In this document: piece after piece, positions 33,886-41,855 of the stretch
Position numbering within the stretch: the first letter of the stretch is position 1
Layout of the letters: the number at the start of each line of letters is the position of its first letter
NCBI GenBank assembly: GCA_963981015.1
Contig: CAXCCG010000001.1
Location: 17,160 to 81,159 of the forward strand
Reading direction: 5' to 3'
Length of the DNA: 64,000 nucleotides
Origin: Thiopontia sp013349825
GTDB lineage: Bacteria > Pseudomonadota > Gammaproteobacteria > GCF-002020875
The notes under the pieces: model-generated
The model's input: only the letters and a program-made list of their open reading frames with translations
What the model was told of the DNA's origin: nothing
The model's database searches: none
Translations under genes and position numbers: made by a program

Positions 33886-35238
33886 ATGTCTGAGGAAAAG
33901 ACCAAACTCAATTCCGCCAGCCCCATTCTGGACATCCCAACCCCCAACCTTGATGAGCTGGAAAAGGGACCTTGGCCAAGTTACGTATCGGGGCTGAAAC
34001 GTCTGGCAGCAAGTGATGCCGCACAAGCGAAGATGATGCGGGGTGTAATCGGCACACTGGAACAATCTTTCGCCAACCGACGCGGTTACTGGAAAGGTGG
34101 AACTGTAGGTGTGATTGGATATGGCGGTGGTGTTATCCCCCGCTTCTCAGAGCTGAAGGATGACCAGGGTAAGGTCATGTATCCTGATGCTTTGGAGTTC
34201 CATACAATACGCATCATGCCGCCTTGGGGTAACCACTACAATAGCGCTCTGTTGCGCAAGATGTGTGATGTCTGGGAAGAGGCTGGTACCGGTCTCATTG
34301 CTATGCATGGTCAATCTGGAGATATTATGTTCCAGGGTACAGACACCGAAGGTGTTCAGGTTGCCTTTAATAAATTTAATGACGCTGAGACCTTCAAGGA
34401 TGTAGCAGAGGATTTTCAGTTTGATATGGGGGGTGCCGGACCCGCAGTGCGTACCTCAGTCGCCTGTGTGGGCGCGGCTCGCTGTGAACAGTCCTGCTTT
34501 GATGAAGGGAATCTGCAGCGTGCCACCATTAATAACTTCCTGGATGATATGCACCGCCCCGCCCTACCGTACAAGATGAAATGGAAGTTCTCGGGATGTC
34601 CAAACGACTGTACCAACTCTATTCAGCGTGCTGATATGGCGGTAATCGGTACTTGGCGAGATGAGATCAGAATCAATCAAGACGGCTGGAAGGCGATGGT
34701 TGCCGACAAAGGGATAAAATATGTCGTTGATAACATCACCAGCCGTTGCCCTGGTCAGTGCATGACTGTCAACGATGACACTAGTCTCGAAATTGAGAAT
34801 AAACAGTGTGTACGCTGTATGCACTGTATCAATGTAGTTGCCCCATTGAGCCAACAGTATGCCGGCAAAGAGGGCGACGCCATTCTCGCACAAGGCGAAG
34901 ACAAGGGTATTACCATTCTCATGGGGGGTAAACGTACACTGAAGATTGGTGACCTCTTTGGCACTGTGATTGTTCCATTCATGAAAGTAGATACCGAAGA
35001 GGGTATCGAAGCTTTCCTCGAAATCAGTGAAAACCATGTCGACTTCTTTGCCGAGAATGCACTTGAGCATGAGCGTTCCGGTGAGATGATTGAGCGTATT
35101 GGTCTACCCGCCTACCTGGAAGGTATGGGGATTGAGGTTGAACCAGAGATGATCAATGAACCACGTCAAAGCCCCTATGTCCGTATGGATGATTGGGACA
35201 ACGAGGTTGCGAAGTGGAATGATAAAAAGAGTGCGTAA
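33886..35238 (+). CDS. dsrA: reverse dissimilatory sulfite reductase alpha subunit (orphan)
   Basis: DsrA and DsrB form the sirohaem enzyme that oxidises sulfide- or sulfur-globule-level sulfur to sulfite in sulfur oxidisers. DsrA traits: GPWPSYV and YGGGVIPRFSE near the N-terminus, sirohaem/[4Fe-4S] ligands as C-x5-C (Cys194, Cys200) and C-x3-C (Cys238, Cys242), and ferredoxin-domain Cys288, Cys308, Cys311, Cys314. GGAGPAVRT and KFSGCPNDC match the oxidative-type enzyme. ATG 33886 follows AGGAG; 450 aa is about 30 more than usual, with extra segments near 160-178 and 318-337. The usual NVMPKAL after CMHC is replaced by NVVAPLSQQ. No dsrB follows: a strong terminator and a mobile element do. 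Confidence 0.92.
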   Translation: MSEEKTKLNSASPILDIPTPNLDELEKGPWPSYVSGLKRLAASDAAQAKMMRGVIGTLEQSFANRRGYWKGGTVGVIGYGGGVIPRFSELKDDQGKVMYPDALEFHTIRIMPPWGNHYNSALLRKMCDVWEEAGTGLIAMHGQSGDIMFQGTDTEGVQVAFNKFNDAETFKDVAEDFQFDMGGAGPAVRTSVACVGAARCEQSCFDEGNLQRATINNFLDDMHRPALPYKMKWKFSGCPNDCTNSIQRADMAVIGTWRDEIRINQDGWKAMVADKGIKYVVDNITSRCPGQCMTVNDDTSLEIENKQCVRCMHCINVVAPLSQQYAGKEGDAILAQGEDKGITILMGGKRTLKIGDLFGTVIVPFMKVDTEEGIEAFLEISENHVDFFAENALEHERSGEMIERIGLPAYLEGMGIEVEPEMINEPRQSPYVRMDDWDNEVAKWNDKKSA

Positions 35239-35273
35239 GGTAAGCTGAGAACCCTCCTCTCTTGGCAAACCGG

Positions 35274-35302
35274 ATGCCCCCTGTTTTCAGGGGGCATTTT
35301 TT
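35274..35302 (+). terminator. rho-independent terminator after dsrA
   Basis: ATGCCCCCTG and CAGGGGGCAT form a perfect 10-bp stem with a TTTT loop (35274-35297), followed by T residues. It lies 36 bases after the dsrA stop and closes the transcript, so any DsrB must be made from another locus. Confidence 0.92.
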
Positions 35303-35317
35303 ATGCAACACTCTTAA

Positions 35318-35475
35318 GGAACCTCTGAATAAGTCATGTGTAAATGCCTAACGCCCATAGCGTCCAATATCTTCGTTGAAAACCTTGCTAATAGCCTGCT
35401 ATTGGCTGCGATCTTCGCCTTGATCTTGGACACTATGGACGTAATTCAAATTACCCAGACTTGTTCAGAGGTTCC
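35318..35475. mobile_element. 158-bp MITE-like element, copy 3
   Basis: Same ends, length and orientation as copies 1 and 2. The target duplication is TTAA (35314-35317 and 35476-35479). It lies between the dsrA terminator and bcp, and touches no coding sequence. Confidence 0.88.
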
Positions 35476-35540
35476 TTAAACTTAGAATTCTAGGCTTAAA
35501 CAGAAAAATATTATTAATTTCAGACAACGGAGAATTATCC

Positions 35541-36017
35541 ATGCTAGAAACGGGCGAAACTATTCCTCATTTTTCAAAACCTGATCAAGAGGGTAATGAG
35601 AAGGCCTTCAGTGACCTTACAGGAGAAAAAGGGCTTATCCTCTACTTCTACCCCAAAGACAACACACCCGGATGCACCAATGAGGCAAAAGATTTTCGGG
35701 ATGAGATTGAAACCTTCAGAAAAATGGGGGTTGAGGTGGTTGGTGTCTCCAAAGACACGGCACGCACCCATACCAACTTCATCACCAAGCATGAACTCCC
35801 TTTTACACTGCTCAGCGACAGTGATCCAGAGGCAGAGATGTGTCAAGCCTTTGGGGTATGGCAAGAGAAGAAAAATTACGGCAAGGTCTATATGGGGATT
35901 GTGCGAACCACATTTCTGATTGATGCAAAAGGCACGATTCTGAAAGTCTACAACAAGGTACGCGTCAAAGAGCATGTATCAGAAGTCTTCTCAGATACCC
36001 GCAATTTACTCAAATAA
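35541..36017 (+). CDS. bcp: thiol peroxidase, Bcp/PrxQ type
   Basis: A 158-aa peroxiredoxin that reduces hydroperoxides using thioredoxin. The peroxidatic Cys is in YPKDNTPGCTNEAKDF near residue 43, with the conserved Thr and Pro before it. The usual resolving Cys five residues on is absent (EAKDFRD), giving a one-Cys form or one that uses another thiol. It has its own region after MITE copy 3 and is unrelated to dsrA transcriptionally. Confidence 0.93.
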   Translation: MLETGETIPHFSKPDQEGNEKAFSDLTGEKGLILYFYPKDNTPGCTNEAKDFRDEIETFRKMGVEVVGVSKDTARTHTNFITKHELPFTLLSDSDPEAEMCQAFGVWQEKKNYGKVYMGIVRTTFLIDAKGTILKVYNKVRVKEHVSEVFSDTRNLLK

Positions 36018-36030
36018 AACCCGAACCTGA

Positions 36031-36244
36031 GAAAACCCTGAATAAGTCATGAACGAGTGTCTTACGCCTATAGAACCCAAACTCTTCATTGAAAATCTTA
36101 TGAACAGTTCACGATTAGTTTCGATTTTTCAAAGTGAAACATATACGCCGGGCAAGACACTCTGGGGGCACCTTGATCTTGAACCCTCTTTTAAACCCTA
36201 TAGACAGACATGATTCATTTCGCACAGACTTATTCAGAGCTTCC
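36031..36244. mobile_element. diverged 214-bp relative of the MITE family
   Basis: The left end GAAAACCCTGAATAAGTCATG and right end CAGACTTATTCAGAGCTTCC resemble those of the 158-bp elements, but the centre is different and longer and no target duplication is clear. It starts 13 bases after bcp and is probably an older or separate subfamily member. Confidence 0.6.
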
Positions 36245-36301
36245 CCGACTATTATCGCTCAAGGGTGATAATAGTCAGGTCTGAACTGGGATGAACTCTA
36301 C

Positions 36302-36760
36302 TCAGCCATCCCCATATTGCTGTGCTCCCATCCCATTCTCATCGGTAATGCAACTCTCTGGTGAACTGGATGAGAATCGGCTGGAGCTATAACGTAGTAC
36401 CAACACAGCAATACTCAAAATCAAAATTGAAGCTGAAATGGCAACCACTGACTCCATTGACATGGTCTTGATATCGATTGCCAGAAACCGGGTCATTGCA
36501 GTCATGGTGATAAACAGCAGGAAGATCACTGGAATACGGTGGGTACGGAAGAACACACCCACCATAGCCCCCAATTCCAGGTAGATAAAGAGTAACAAAA
36601 TATCTCCCAGAGAGGCATGCCCTTTTGTGATGATCGTTATATATTCAACCACTGCTGACCATACAATGGTTGCCCCAACGACAAACAACCCCAACAAGTG
36701 AAACCCCTCCACTACATTATCACCCGCGCTGTGTACCCAAGAATATTTTTGTTGACTCAT
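36302..36760 (-). CDS. PsiE-family membrane protein
   Basis: A 152-aa protein with about four membrane segments; the core FIYLELGAMVGVFFRTHRIPV and AMTRFLAIDI are typical of phosphate-starvation-inducible PsiE-like proteins. Function is not established. It is monocistronic, divergent from the cytochrome c gene. No phosphate-box was recognised upstream. Confidence 0.82.
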   Translation of the reverse strand: MSQQKYSWVHSAGDNVVEGFHLLGLFVVGATIVWSAVVEYITIITKGHASLGDILLLFIYLELGAMVGVFFRTHRIPVIFLLFITMTAMTRFLAIDIKTMSMESVVAISASILILSIAVLVLRYSSSRFSSSSPESCITDENGMGAQQYGDG

Positions 36761-36897
36761 GAACTTCTCATTCCTACGCTGTTTTTAATAAAATGCCCTA
36801 CCTGTAACTTGAATTTTTATAGTAGCATACGCAACTGGATCGTTTTCAGAATAATAAAAACGAAAAAAATATCTATCAACTACTGTCTGGAGGAACT

Positions 36898-37512
36898 ATG
36901 AATTTCAAAAAGACTCTTGCTGCAGCGCCACTCTTGCTGCTTCCATTTACGCTACAAGCTGCCGATCTTGAGAACGGTAAAAAACTAAGCCGTAGCTGTG
37001 CACTCTGTCACGGCCAGTATTTGCAAGGGGTTGCTGGAGACCTCTACCCCCGACTCGCCGGCCTGCCCAGCGGCTATGTCGAAAATGAGCTGCACCGCCT
37101 TCAGGAAGGTCGCCGCAAGGCCCATATGCCAATGCTGATCACCAGCATGGTTGATATGTTGAGCGGCAGTGATATGGAAGATATTGCGAACTACATGGAA
37201 CATATCAATGTACCTGCTGCACATAAACGTAGCATTATGCAGGCCCCTGGAGATGTTGCGAAAGGCAAGGAAGTTTATCTGGAAGAGGAGTGCGATGGCT
37301 GTCACAACAAAGATGGCTCCGGAAAACCCAAGAAAGACATTCCCCCTCTGCGAGGTCAACACACAAGCTACCTGACCAAACAAATTGAAGAATTTAAAAA
37401 TATCACCCGTATCCATGATGGTGAAGATGAGAAAGAGGACAGCAGCTTTGCTGAATTTAACCAGGACATGGTACGTGACCTTGTTGCTTATCTCTCAACG
37501 CTTGACGATTAA
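36898..37512 (+). CDS. dihaem cytochrome c (c4-like)
   Basis: A 204-aa periplasmic protein with a signal peptide (AAAPLLLLPFTLQAA, cleaved near residue 22) and two haem c sites, CALCHG near residue 38 and CDGCHN near residue 140. The two-domain layout with spacer KGKEVYLEEE is that of cytochrome c4-like carriers, which donate to cbb3-type oxidases in relatives. The DUF302 gene follows 15 bases later. Confidence 0.92.
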   Translation: MNFKKTLAAAPLLLLPFTLQAADLENGKKLSRSCALCHGQYLQGVAGDLYPRLAGLPSGYVENELHRLQEGRRKAHMPMLITSMVDMLSGSDMEDIANYMEHINVPAAHKRSIMQAPGDVAKGKEVYLEEECDGCHNKDGSGKPKKDIPPLRGQHTSYLTKQIEEFKNITRIHDGEDEKEDSSFAEFNQDMVRDLVAYLSTLDD

Positions 37513-37527
37513 TGGAGGAATCTGACC

Positions 37528-38031
37528 ATGAAATTTAACAATATCTTTTTTACGCTGCTATTCACTCTGCTGTTCTCAACCTCAGTATCTGCTACAGAGC
37601 CCAATGTTGGTGTTTTCAATGTAGAGCAATCGGTCATTAAAATTGCTCTGCGCGATGGCATTTCACCACAAGACGCTATTGACGCAATGATGTCAAAAGC
37701 CAGTGATCTGAATATGAAAAATGTAGGCCGACAAAATGTCTCGGGTGAACTACAAGCACGTGGTCAAAAAGTGGGCCATCTTGAGGTCTTTCAGTTCTGC
37801 CGACCAGCGGATGCCCGTGTGATGGCTGACTACAATGTAGTCTATGCCGCTTATATGCCTTGTCGCATCTCTATGGTTCAGGATAAGGCGGGACGCTACT
37901 GGTTGGTAACACTAAACCTGGACATGCTGATTGAGAATACCGTACTACCGGATGAGATCTATAGTCTCGCGATCAAAACCAACAGCAACATGTTGACAAT
38001 CATGTCCTCTGCAGCAACGGGTGAATTCTAA
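37528..38031 (+). CDS. periplasmic DUF302 protein
   Basis: A 167-aa protein with a signal peptide (FFTLLFTLLFSTSVSA). The body has EVFQFCRPADARVM, then MPCRISMVQDKAGRYWLVTLN, the DUF302 pattern. The family is of unknown function and often adjoins cytochromes or sulfur genes. Here it is co-directional with the dihaem cytochrome and ends before a strong terminator. Confidence 0.85.
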   Translation: MKFNNIFFTLLFTLLFSTSVSATEPNVGVFNVEQSVIKIALRDGISPQDAIDAMMSKASDLNMKNVGRQNVSGELQARGQKVGHLEVFQFCRPADARVMADYNVVYAAYMPCRISMVQDKAGRYWLVTLNLDMLIENTVLPDEIYSLAIKTNSNMLTIMSSAATGEF

Positions 38032-38061
38032 ACACCCCCCCCTTTCATTAAAGAGAACGAT

Positions 38062-38096
38062 AAGCGGAAGAGGTTCAAACCTCTTCCGCTTTTTTT
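38062..38096. terminator. strong terminator shared by convergent genes
   Basis: GCGGAAGAGGT pairs perfectly with ACCTCTTCCGC around TCAA (38064-38089), followed by seven T residues on the plus strand. It ends the cytochrome c-DUF302 transcript; the convergent 151-aa gene ends about 10 bases beyond, so it may serve both directions weakly. Confidence 0.9.
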
Positions 38097-38105
38097 GCCT
38101 CCAAT

Positions 38106-38561
38106 TCATAGCTCTCCATTGCCTGCACGACCAATGGCTGCAGTAGACATTACAAAGGTAGCTAACACCAGAAGTATCGCCGGCATCACAGCAACGCGTG
38201 TCAAGGCTACAAATGCGATAGAGTCAGGCTCTACAAACAGACGCACCAAGCCGATCAACAGCGCTACAACAGCATATCCAATATAGAGCCAGCGGAACCG
38301 TTTCAGCCCTTGTGTCCAATGTGATTGAAGCCATTGCATAGAATCCTGATCAAATGCCATAACCTTGTTACGATAATAGAGCAGCAACAGGCTGCTGGAA
38401 ATCACCGGCACCAGCATCCCCCAATAACCAAAGCCAAAGGATAGTCCTGCCGGTACCGCCAGCAGGTGGGAGAAAATCAGATTCAATACAAAGAGCTCAT
38501 GAGGACGTTTTCCCTCTCTACACACCGTGGGATTATCTTGATGTTCATTTTGACTCTGCAT
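38106..38561 (-). CDS. four-helix membrane protein next to ccoS
   Basis: A 151-aa protein with about four membrane segments, starting at ATG 38561 (AGGAGAG upstream) and overlapping ccoS by 17 bases. The opening EGKRPHELFVLNLIFSHLL resembles the paralogue at 31938-32450. It is the last gene of the ccoG-H-I-S cluster, so a role in cbb3 oxidase maturation is likely but unproven. Confidence 0.75.
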   Translation of the reverse strand: MQSQNEHQDNPTVCREGKRPHELFVLNLIFSHLLAVPAGLSFGFGYWGMLVPVISSSLLLLYYRNKVMAFDQDSMQWLQSHWTQGLKRFRWLYIGYAVVALLIGLVRLFVEPDSIAFVALTRVAVMPAILLVLATFVMSTAAIGRAGNGEL

Positions 38562-38760
38562 CTTGCTCTCCTCTGCTGCTATCTGTAGATGATACAGTGG
38601 GGGTTGGAGCATCCGGCATCCGATCATCATCCATCAGGATTCTCGCACCATCCCCCTCCAAATCATCATACTGTCCTTTTCTGATTGCAATGATTAACAC
38701 TGCGACCAAAATAATACCCATTAAAATCATTCCGGGTATCAACACATAGATCACTTCCAT
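38545..38760 (-). CDS. ccoS: cbb3 oxidase maturation protein CcoS
   Basis: A 71-aa protein with one N-terminal membrane segment (LIPGMILMGIILVAVLIIAIRKGQYDDLEG), the CcoS signature of a hydrophobic helix followed by a short, acidic tail with QYDDLEG. In Rhodobacter capsulatus CcoS is needed to insert haem and copper into cbb3 oxidase. It follows ccoI. Confidence 0.9.
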   Translation of the reverse strand: MEVIYVLIPGMILMGIILVAVLIIAIRKGQYDDLEGDGARILMDDDRMPDAPTPTVSSTDSSRGEQDAESK

Positions 38761-38804
38761 TTTATTGACCTTATTCTACTCAAGCAATGAATCATGAGGC
38801 GGTT

Positions 38805-41285
38805 CTAATCCTTTTTATTAACCACGTGACGCCCAACCTCACTCCGGATTCGCGCCGCATTTCCAATCACCAACAGTGAGCTGATGGGCATCGAAACCGC
38901 TGCAACCAGTGGTGTAATCCAGGCCATCATCGCCAAGGGGATCATAATAAGATTGTATAGAATTGAGATTGCAATATTTTGTCTAATTGTTTTAAGTGTT
39001 CGCTTGGAGAGTCGACTTGCCAGCTCAACCTGCTCTAGTTCGCTGCTGAGCAACACAATATCTGCACTTTCAACCGAAACATCTGTTCCGGAACCCATTG
39101 CGATACCAACATCTGCCATAATCAGTGCCGGAGCATCATTAACACCATCTCCGACCATTGCAATCATCTCACCCTGTTGCTGAAGTTCACGAATTACGGC
39201 AGCCTTTTGTTCCGGCAATACCTCGGCAATCACCTTCATCCCCCCTCCCAGGGCTGCTGCGGTTGCTTCTGCAACCTGTTTGCGATCTCCCGTCAATAGT
39301 GAGGTTCTCATCCCCTGCTGGTGCAAACGCTGTATCAGTCCAGAAGCACCATTGCGCAGCTGGTCTGCCAGGGTAGCAATACCTATCACTTCTTTATCCA
39401 CTGCGAGATAGACTACACTTTCTGCGAGTTTCTCTCTCTGAAGTGCATACTCTTCAAGACTTGAGCTACAGCTGACCTGGTTCTTTTTCATCCAGCTGGC
39501 AGTACCCATGAATAGAGTACGCCCCTCAACAACCCCCTGTACACCGGCCCCCGGTGCATACTGAAAATCACTCAGTTGCACCTCATTAAGCTGCTCATTA
39601 TCCAGCAACAATTCGGCCTGATGCACAATAGCATGAGCAACCGGGTGCTCTGAATAGCGTTCCAGTGCATGTGCGAGTTGGTAGAAACGCTGTTCATGCT
39701 CTCCTGCTACTAGTTGCAGCTGCTGCACCTGCAACTGCCCTTGGGTCAAAGTCCCTGTTTTATCAAATATCAGATGACGGATTGCAGAGAATGACTCCAA
39801 TACACCTCCATTTTTGACTAATACACCGTGCCGGGCTCCGACTCCAGAGGCAACCGCAATCGCCATTGGCGTTGCCAGACCGAATGCACAGGGGCAGGTA
39901 ATGATCAGCACCGAGGTCGCAGCCATCAGTGCAACCTCAAAATCAACCTGGAGCCAAAAGAGGAAAGTAGCCCCCGCCAGAACAAGTGTTGCCATAACAA
40001 ACCAGGGGACAATACGATCTGCTGTACATTGAATCGGGGCCTTTGAGGCTTGCGCCTCTTCAACCAGATCAATAATTCGCCCCAGAGCACTATTTTTCAG
40101 CACCCCTTCAACTTCAAGCTCAACCACCCCATGACCATTCACTGTTCCTGCATATAGCCTGTCTCCTGCCTGCTTATGGACAGGAAGTGATTCACCACTG
40201 AGCATCGATTCATCAACCTCACTCTGCCCCGACACCATCCACCCATCAACTGCTACTCTCTGTCCAGGCTTGACCCGAACCCGATCTCCCTGCTTCAGCA
40301 ATCGCACCGCCACAACCTCTTCTTCATTTGTACCAATCCGTAAGGCCACACGCGGCTGAAGGTCCATCAAGCGCTGAGTAGAAGAGACGGCTTTACGTTT
40401 GGCTGCAGATTCCAGGTAACGCCCTACCAATATCACAAAAATGAAGTTGACCACGGTATCAAAATAGACTTCCCCTATCTCATTTCCACTTACGGTGATA
40501 TACGTTGAATAGAGATAAGTTATCGTGGCACCAATCGCAATCGGTAAATCCATGGTTAAGTGGCGAACTTTCAATCCACTCCATGCCCCTTTCAGAAATG
40601 GAAAACCCGAGTAGAGCAGTGTTGGCGTAGCAAGCAAGAATCCTAACCAGTGAAACCAGTGTCGAAACTCACCCTCATCTGCACCACTGTAGAGTGCAAT
40701 CGAGATCCACAACAGGTTCATCATCGTAAATCCTGCGAAAACCAGACGATAAAGCAGTGATCGATCCCGTTTTCTGAGCGTCCCTTCTGCCGTCTCCGGA
40801 TCAAAGGGAACCGCAACATAGCCAATTTGAGAGAGCCGTATAATCGCCTCAGAGAGCTTAATCTGCTGTGGGTCCCAACGAAGATGGAGCCTTTTACCGG
40901 AGAGATTTACCTGGGCTGAGTGGACCCCCTGCAACGGCTCCAGAGAATGTTCTATCAACCAAACACATGCCGCACAGTGAATGCCTTCAACCAGTAAATT
41001 GATCTCTCGTAACCCGCCGCTAGAACGGACATACTCAGACTGAATCTCCTCAAGATCGAAAAGTGCGGCCTCTTCAGAAAGTTCCGGAGGAGGCGCTAAT
41101 TGAATGCCTTCAGGGGTACGCTCATAGAAACCTTCCATGCCGGCACCATAAATTGCCTGACAGACACTACCACAGCCGTGACAGCAAAACTGCCGCTGCT
41201 CTCCCTGGATTAAACGGTTAACCGGCTGTTGATCTGGAACAGGAAGGCCGCAGTGGTAACAGCCCTCCTTATGGTGCCTACTCAT
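38805..41285 (-). CDS. ccoI: copper-exporting P-type ATPase CcoI
   Basis: An 826-aa P1B ATPase that supplies copper for the cbb3 catalytic subunit. The N-terminus has an extra zinc-ribbon-like YHCGLPVP and CCHGCGSVC, then an HMA domain with GIHCAACVWLIE. The copper-selective CPC is in ITCPCAFGLATPMA, the phosphorylated Asp in FDKTGTLTQG and the hinge in VGDGVNDAPAL. The usual eight helices are present. It follows ccoH. Confidence 0.95.
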   Translation of the reverse strand: MSRHHKEGCYHCGLPVPDQQPVNRLIQGEQRQFCCHGCGSVCQAIYGAGMEGFYERTPEGIQLAPPPELSEEAALFDLEEIQSEYVRSSGGLREINLLVEGIHCAACVWLIEHSLEPLQGVHSAQVNLSGKRLHLRWDPQQIKLSEAIIRLSQIGYVAVPFDPETAEGTLRKRDRSLLYRLVFAGFTMMNLLWISIALYSGADEGEFRHWFHWLGFLLATPTLLYSGFPFLKGAWSGLKVRHLTMDLPIAIGATITYLYSTYITVSGNEIGEVYFDTVVNFIFVILVGRYLESAAKRKAVSSTQRLMDLQPRVALRIGTNEEEVVAVRLLKQGDRVRVKPGQRVAVDGWMVSGQSEVDESMLSGESLPVHKQAGDRLYAGTVNGHGVVELEVEGVLKNSALGRIIDLVEEAQASKAPIQCTADRIVPWFVMATLVLAGATFLFWLQVDFEVALMAATSVLIITCPCAFGLATPMAIAVASGVGARHGVLVKNGGVLESFSAIRHLIFDKTGTLTQGQLQVQQLQLVAGEHEQRFYQLAHALERYSEHPVAHAIVHQAELLLDNEQLNEVQLSDFQYAPGAGVQGVVEGRTLFMGTASWMKKNQVSCSSSLEEYALQREKLAESVVYLAVDKEVIGIATLADQLRNGASGLIQRLHQQGMRTSLLTGDRKQVAEATAAALGGGMKVIAEVLPEQKAAVIRELQQQGEMIAMVGDGVNDAPALIMADVGIAMGSGTDVSVESADIVLLSSELEQVELASRLSKRTLKTIRQNIAISILYNLIMIPLAMMAWITPLVAAVSMPISSLLVIGNAARIRSEVGRHVVNKKD

Positions 41286-41321
41286 TCGCAGTGATCAAGT
41301 CCGGGAAGGTAAACAGCAGGC

Positions 41322-41831
41322 TTAAGAGGCCTCGGCATGTACCCGTTGTTCAGCGGTGTACGTATCCTCTTCGTGTTTCAGGGTTACTTGAAGATCCCAC
41401 ACCCCCTTCAACATGACCGTATAGTATGCACGATAGATACCCGGCTCGGTTTCAAGCAGAGAGACAATCATATCTTGCTGTCGATCTGAAGGTCTATAAA
41501 CCTGCAGATTACCACTCAAGCCAGTTACCTCCTTGCCATCTCTATCCATTACCGTAATTTGAAGCTGAGAAGGCGCACCAACTTTAACAACCCCAGACTC
41601 AAGGGATACTTGCCAACCCAAGCGTTTGCGTGCCTCGATCAGCTGCAGTACAGTGCGCTCATAGTCTCTGCCCTGCTCATAATAGTCATCTTTAACCAGA
41701 CCAGGATTGGTCAGAAAGGCGGTCATAATCATCCCTATATTGACCAGCACAACAACAACCAGCAGTAAAATCCACCCTAACACCCACGGGTTTTTAAATG
41801 CCTGTTTATTGGATTGGGATAAAAAACTCAT
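41322..41831 (-). CDS. ccoH: FixH/CcoH-family cbb3 assembly protein
   Basis: A 169-aa protein with one N-terminal membrane anchor (LGWILLLVVVVLVNIGMIMTAFL) and a periplasmic beta domain; NPGLVKDDYYEQGRDYE after the membrane is the FixH hallmark. It is needed to assemble cbb3 oxidase. It lies between ccoG and ccoI. Confidence 0.93.
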   Translation of the reverse strand: MSFLSQSNKQAFKNPWVLGWILLLVVVVLVNIGMIMTAFLTNPGLVKDDYYEQGRDYERTVLQLIEARKRLGWQVSLESGVVKVGAPSQLQITVMDRDGKEVTGLSGNLQVYRPSDRQQDMIVSLLETEPGIYRAYYTVMLKGVWDLQVTLKHEEDTYTAEQRVHAEAS

Positions 41832-41855
41832 CTGTAATATTCCTCGATTAAAATT

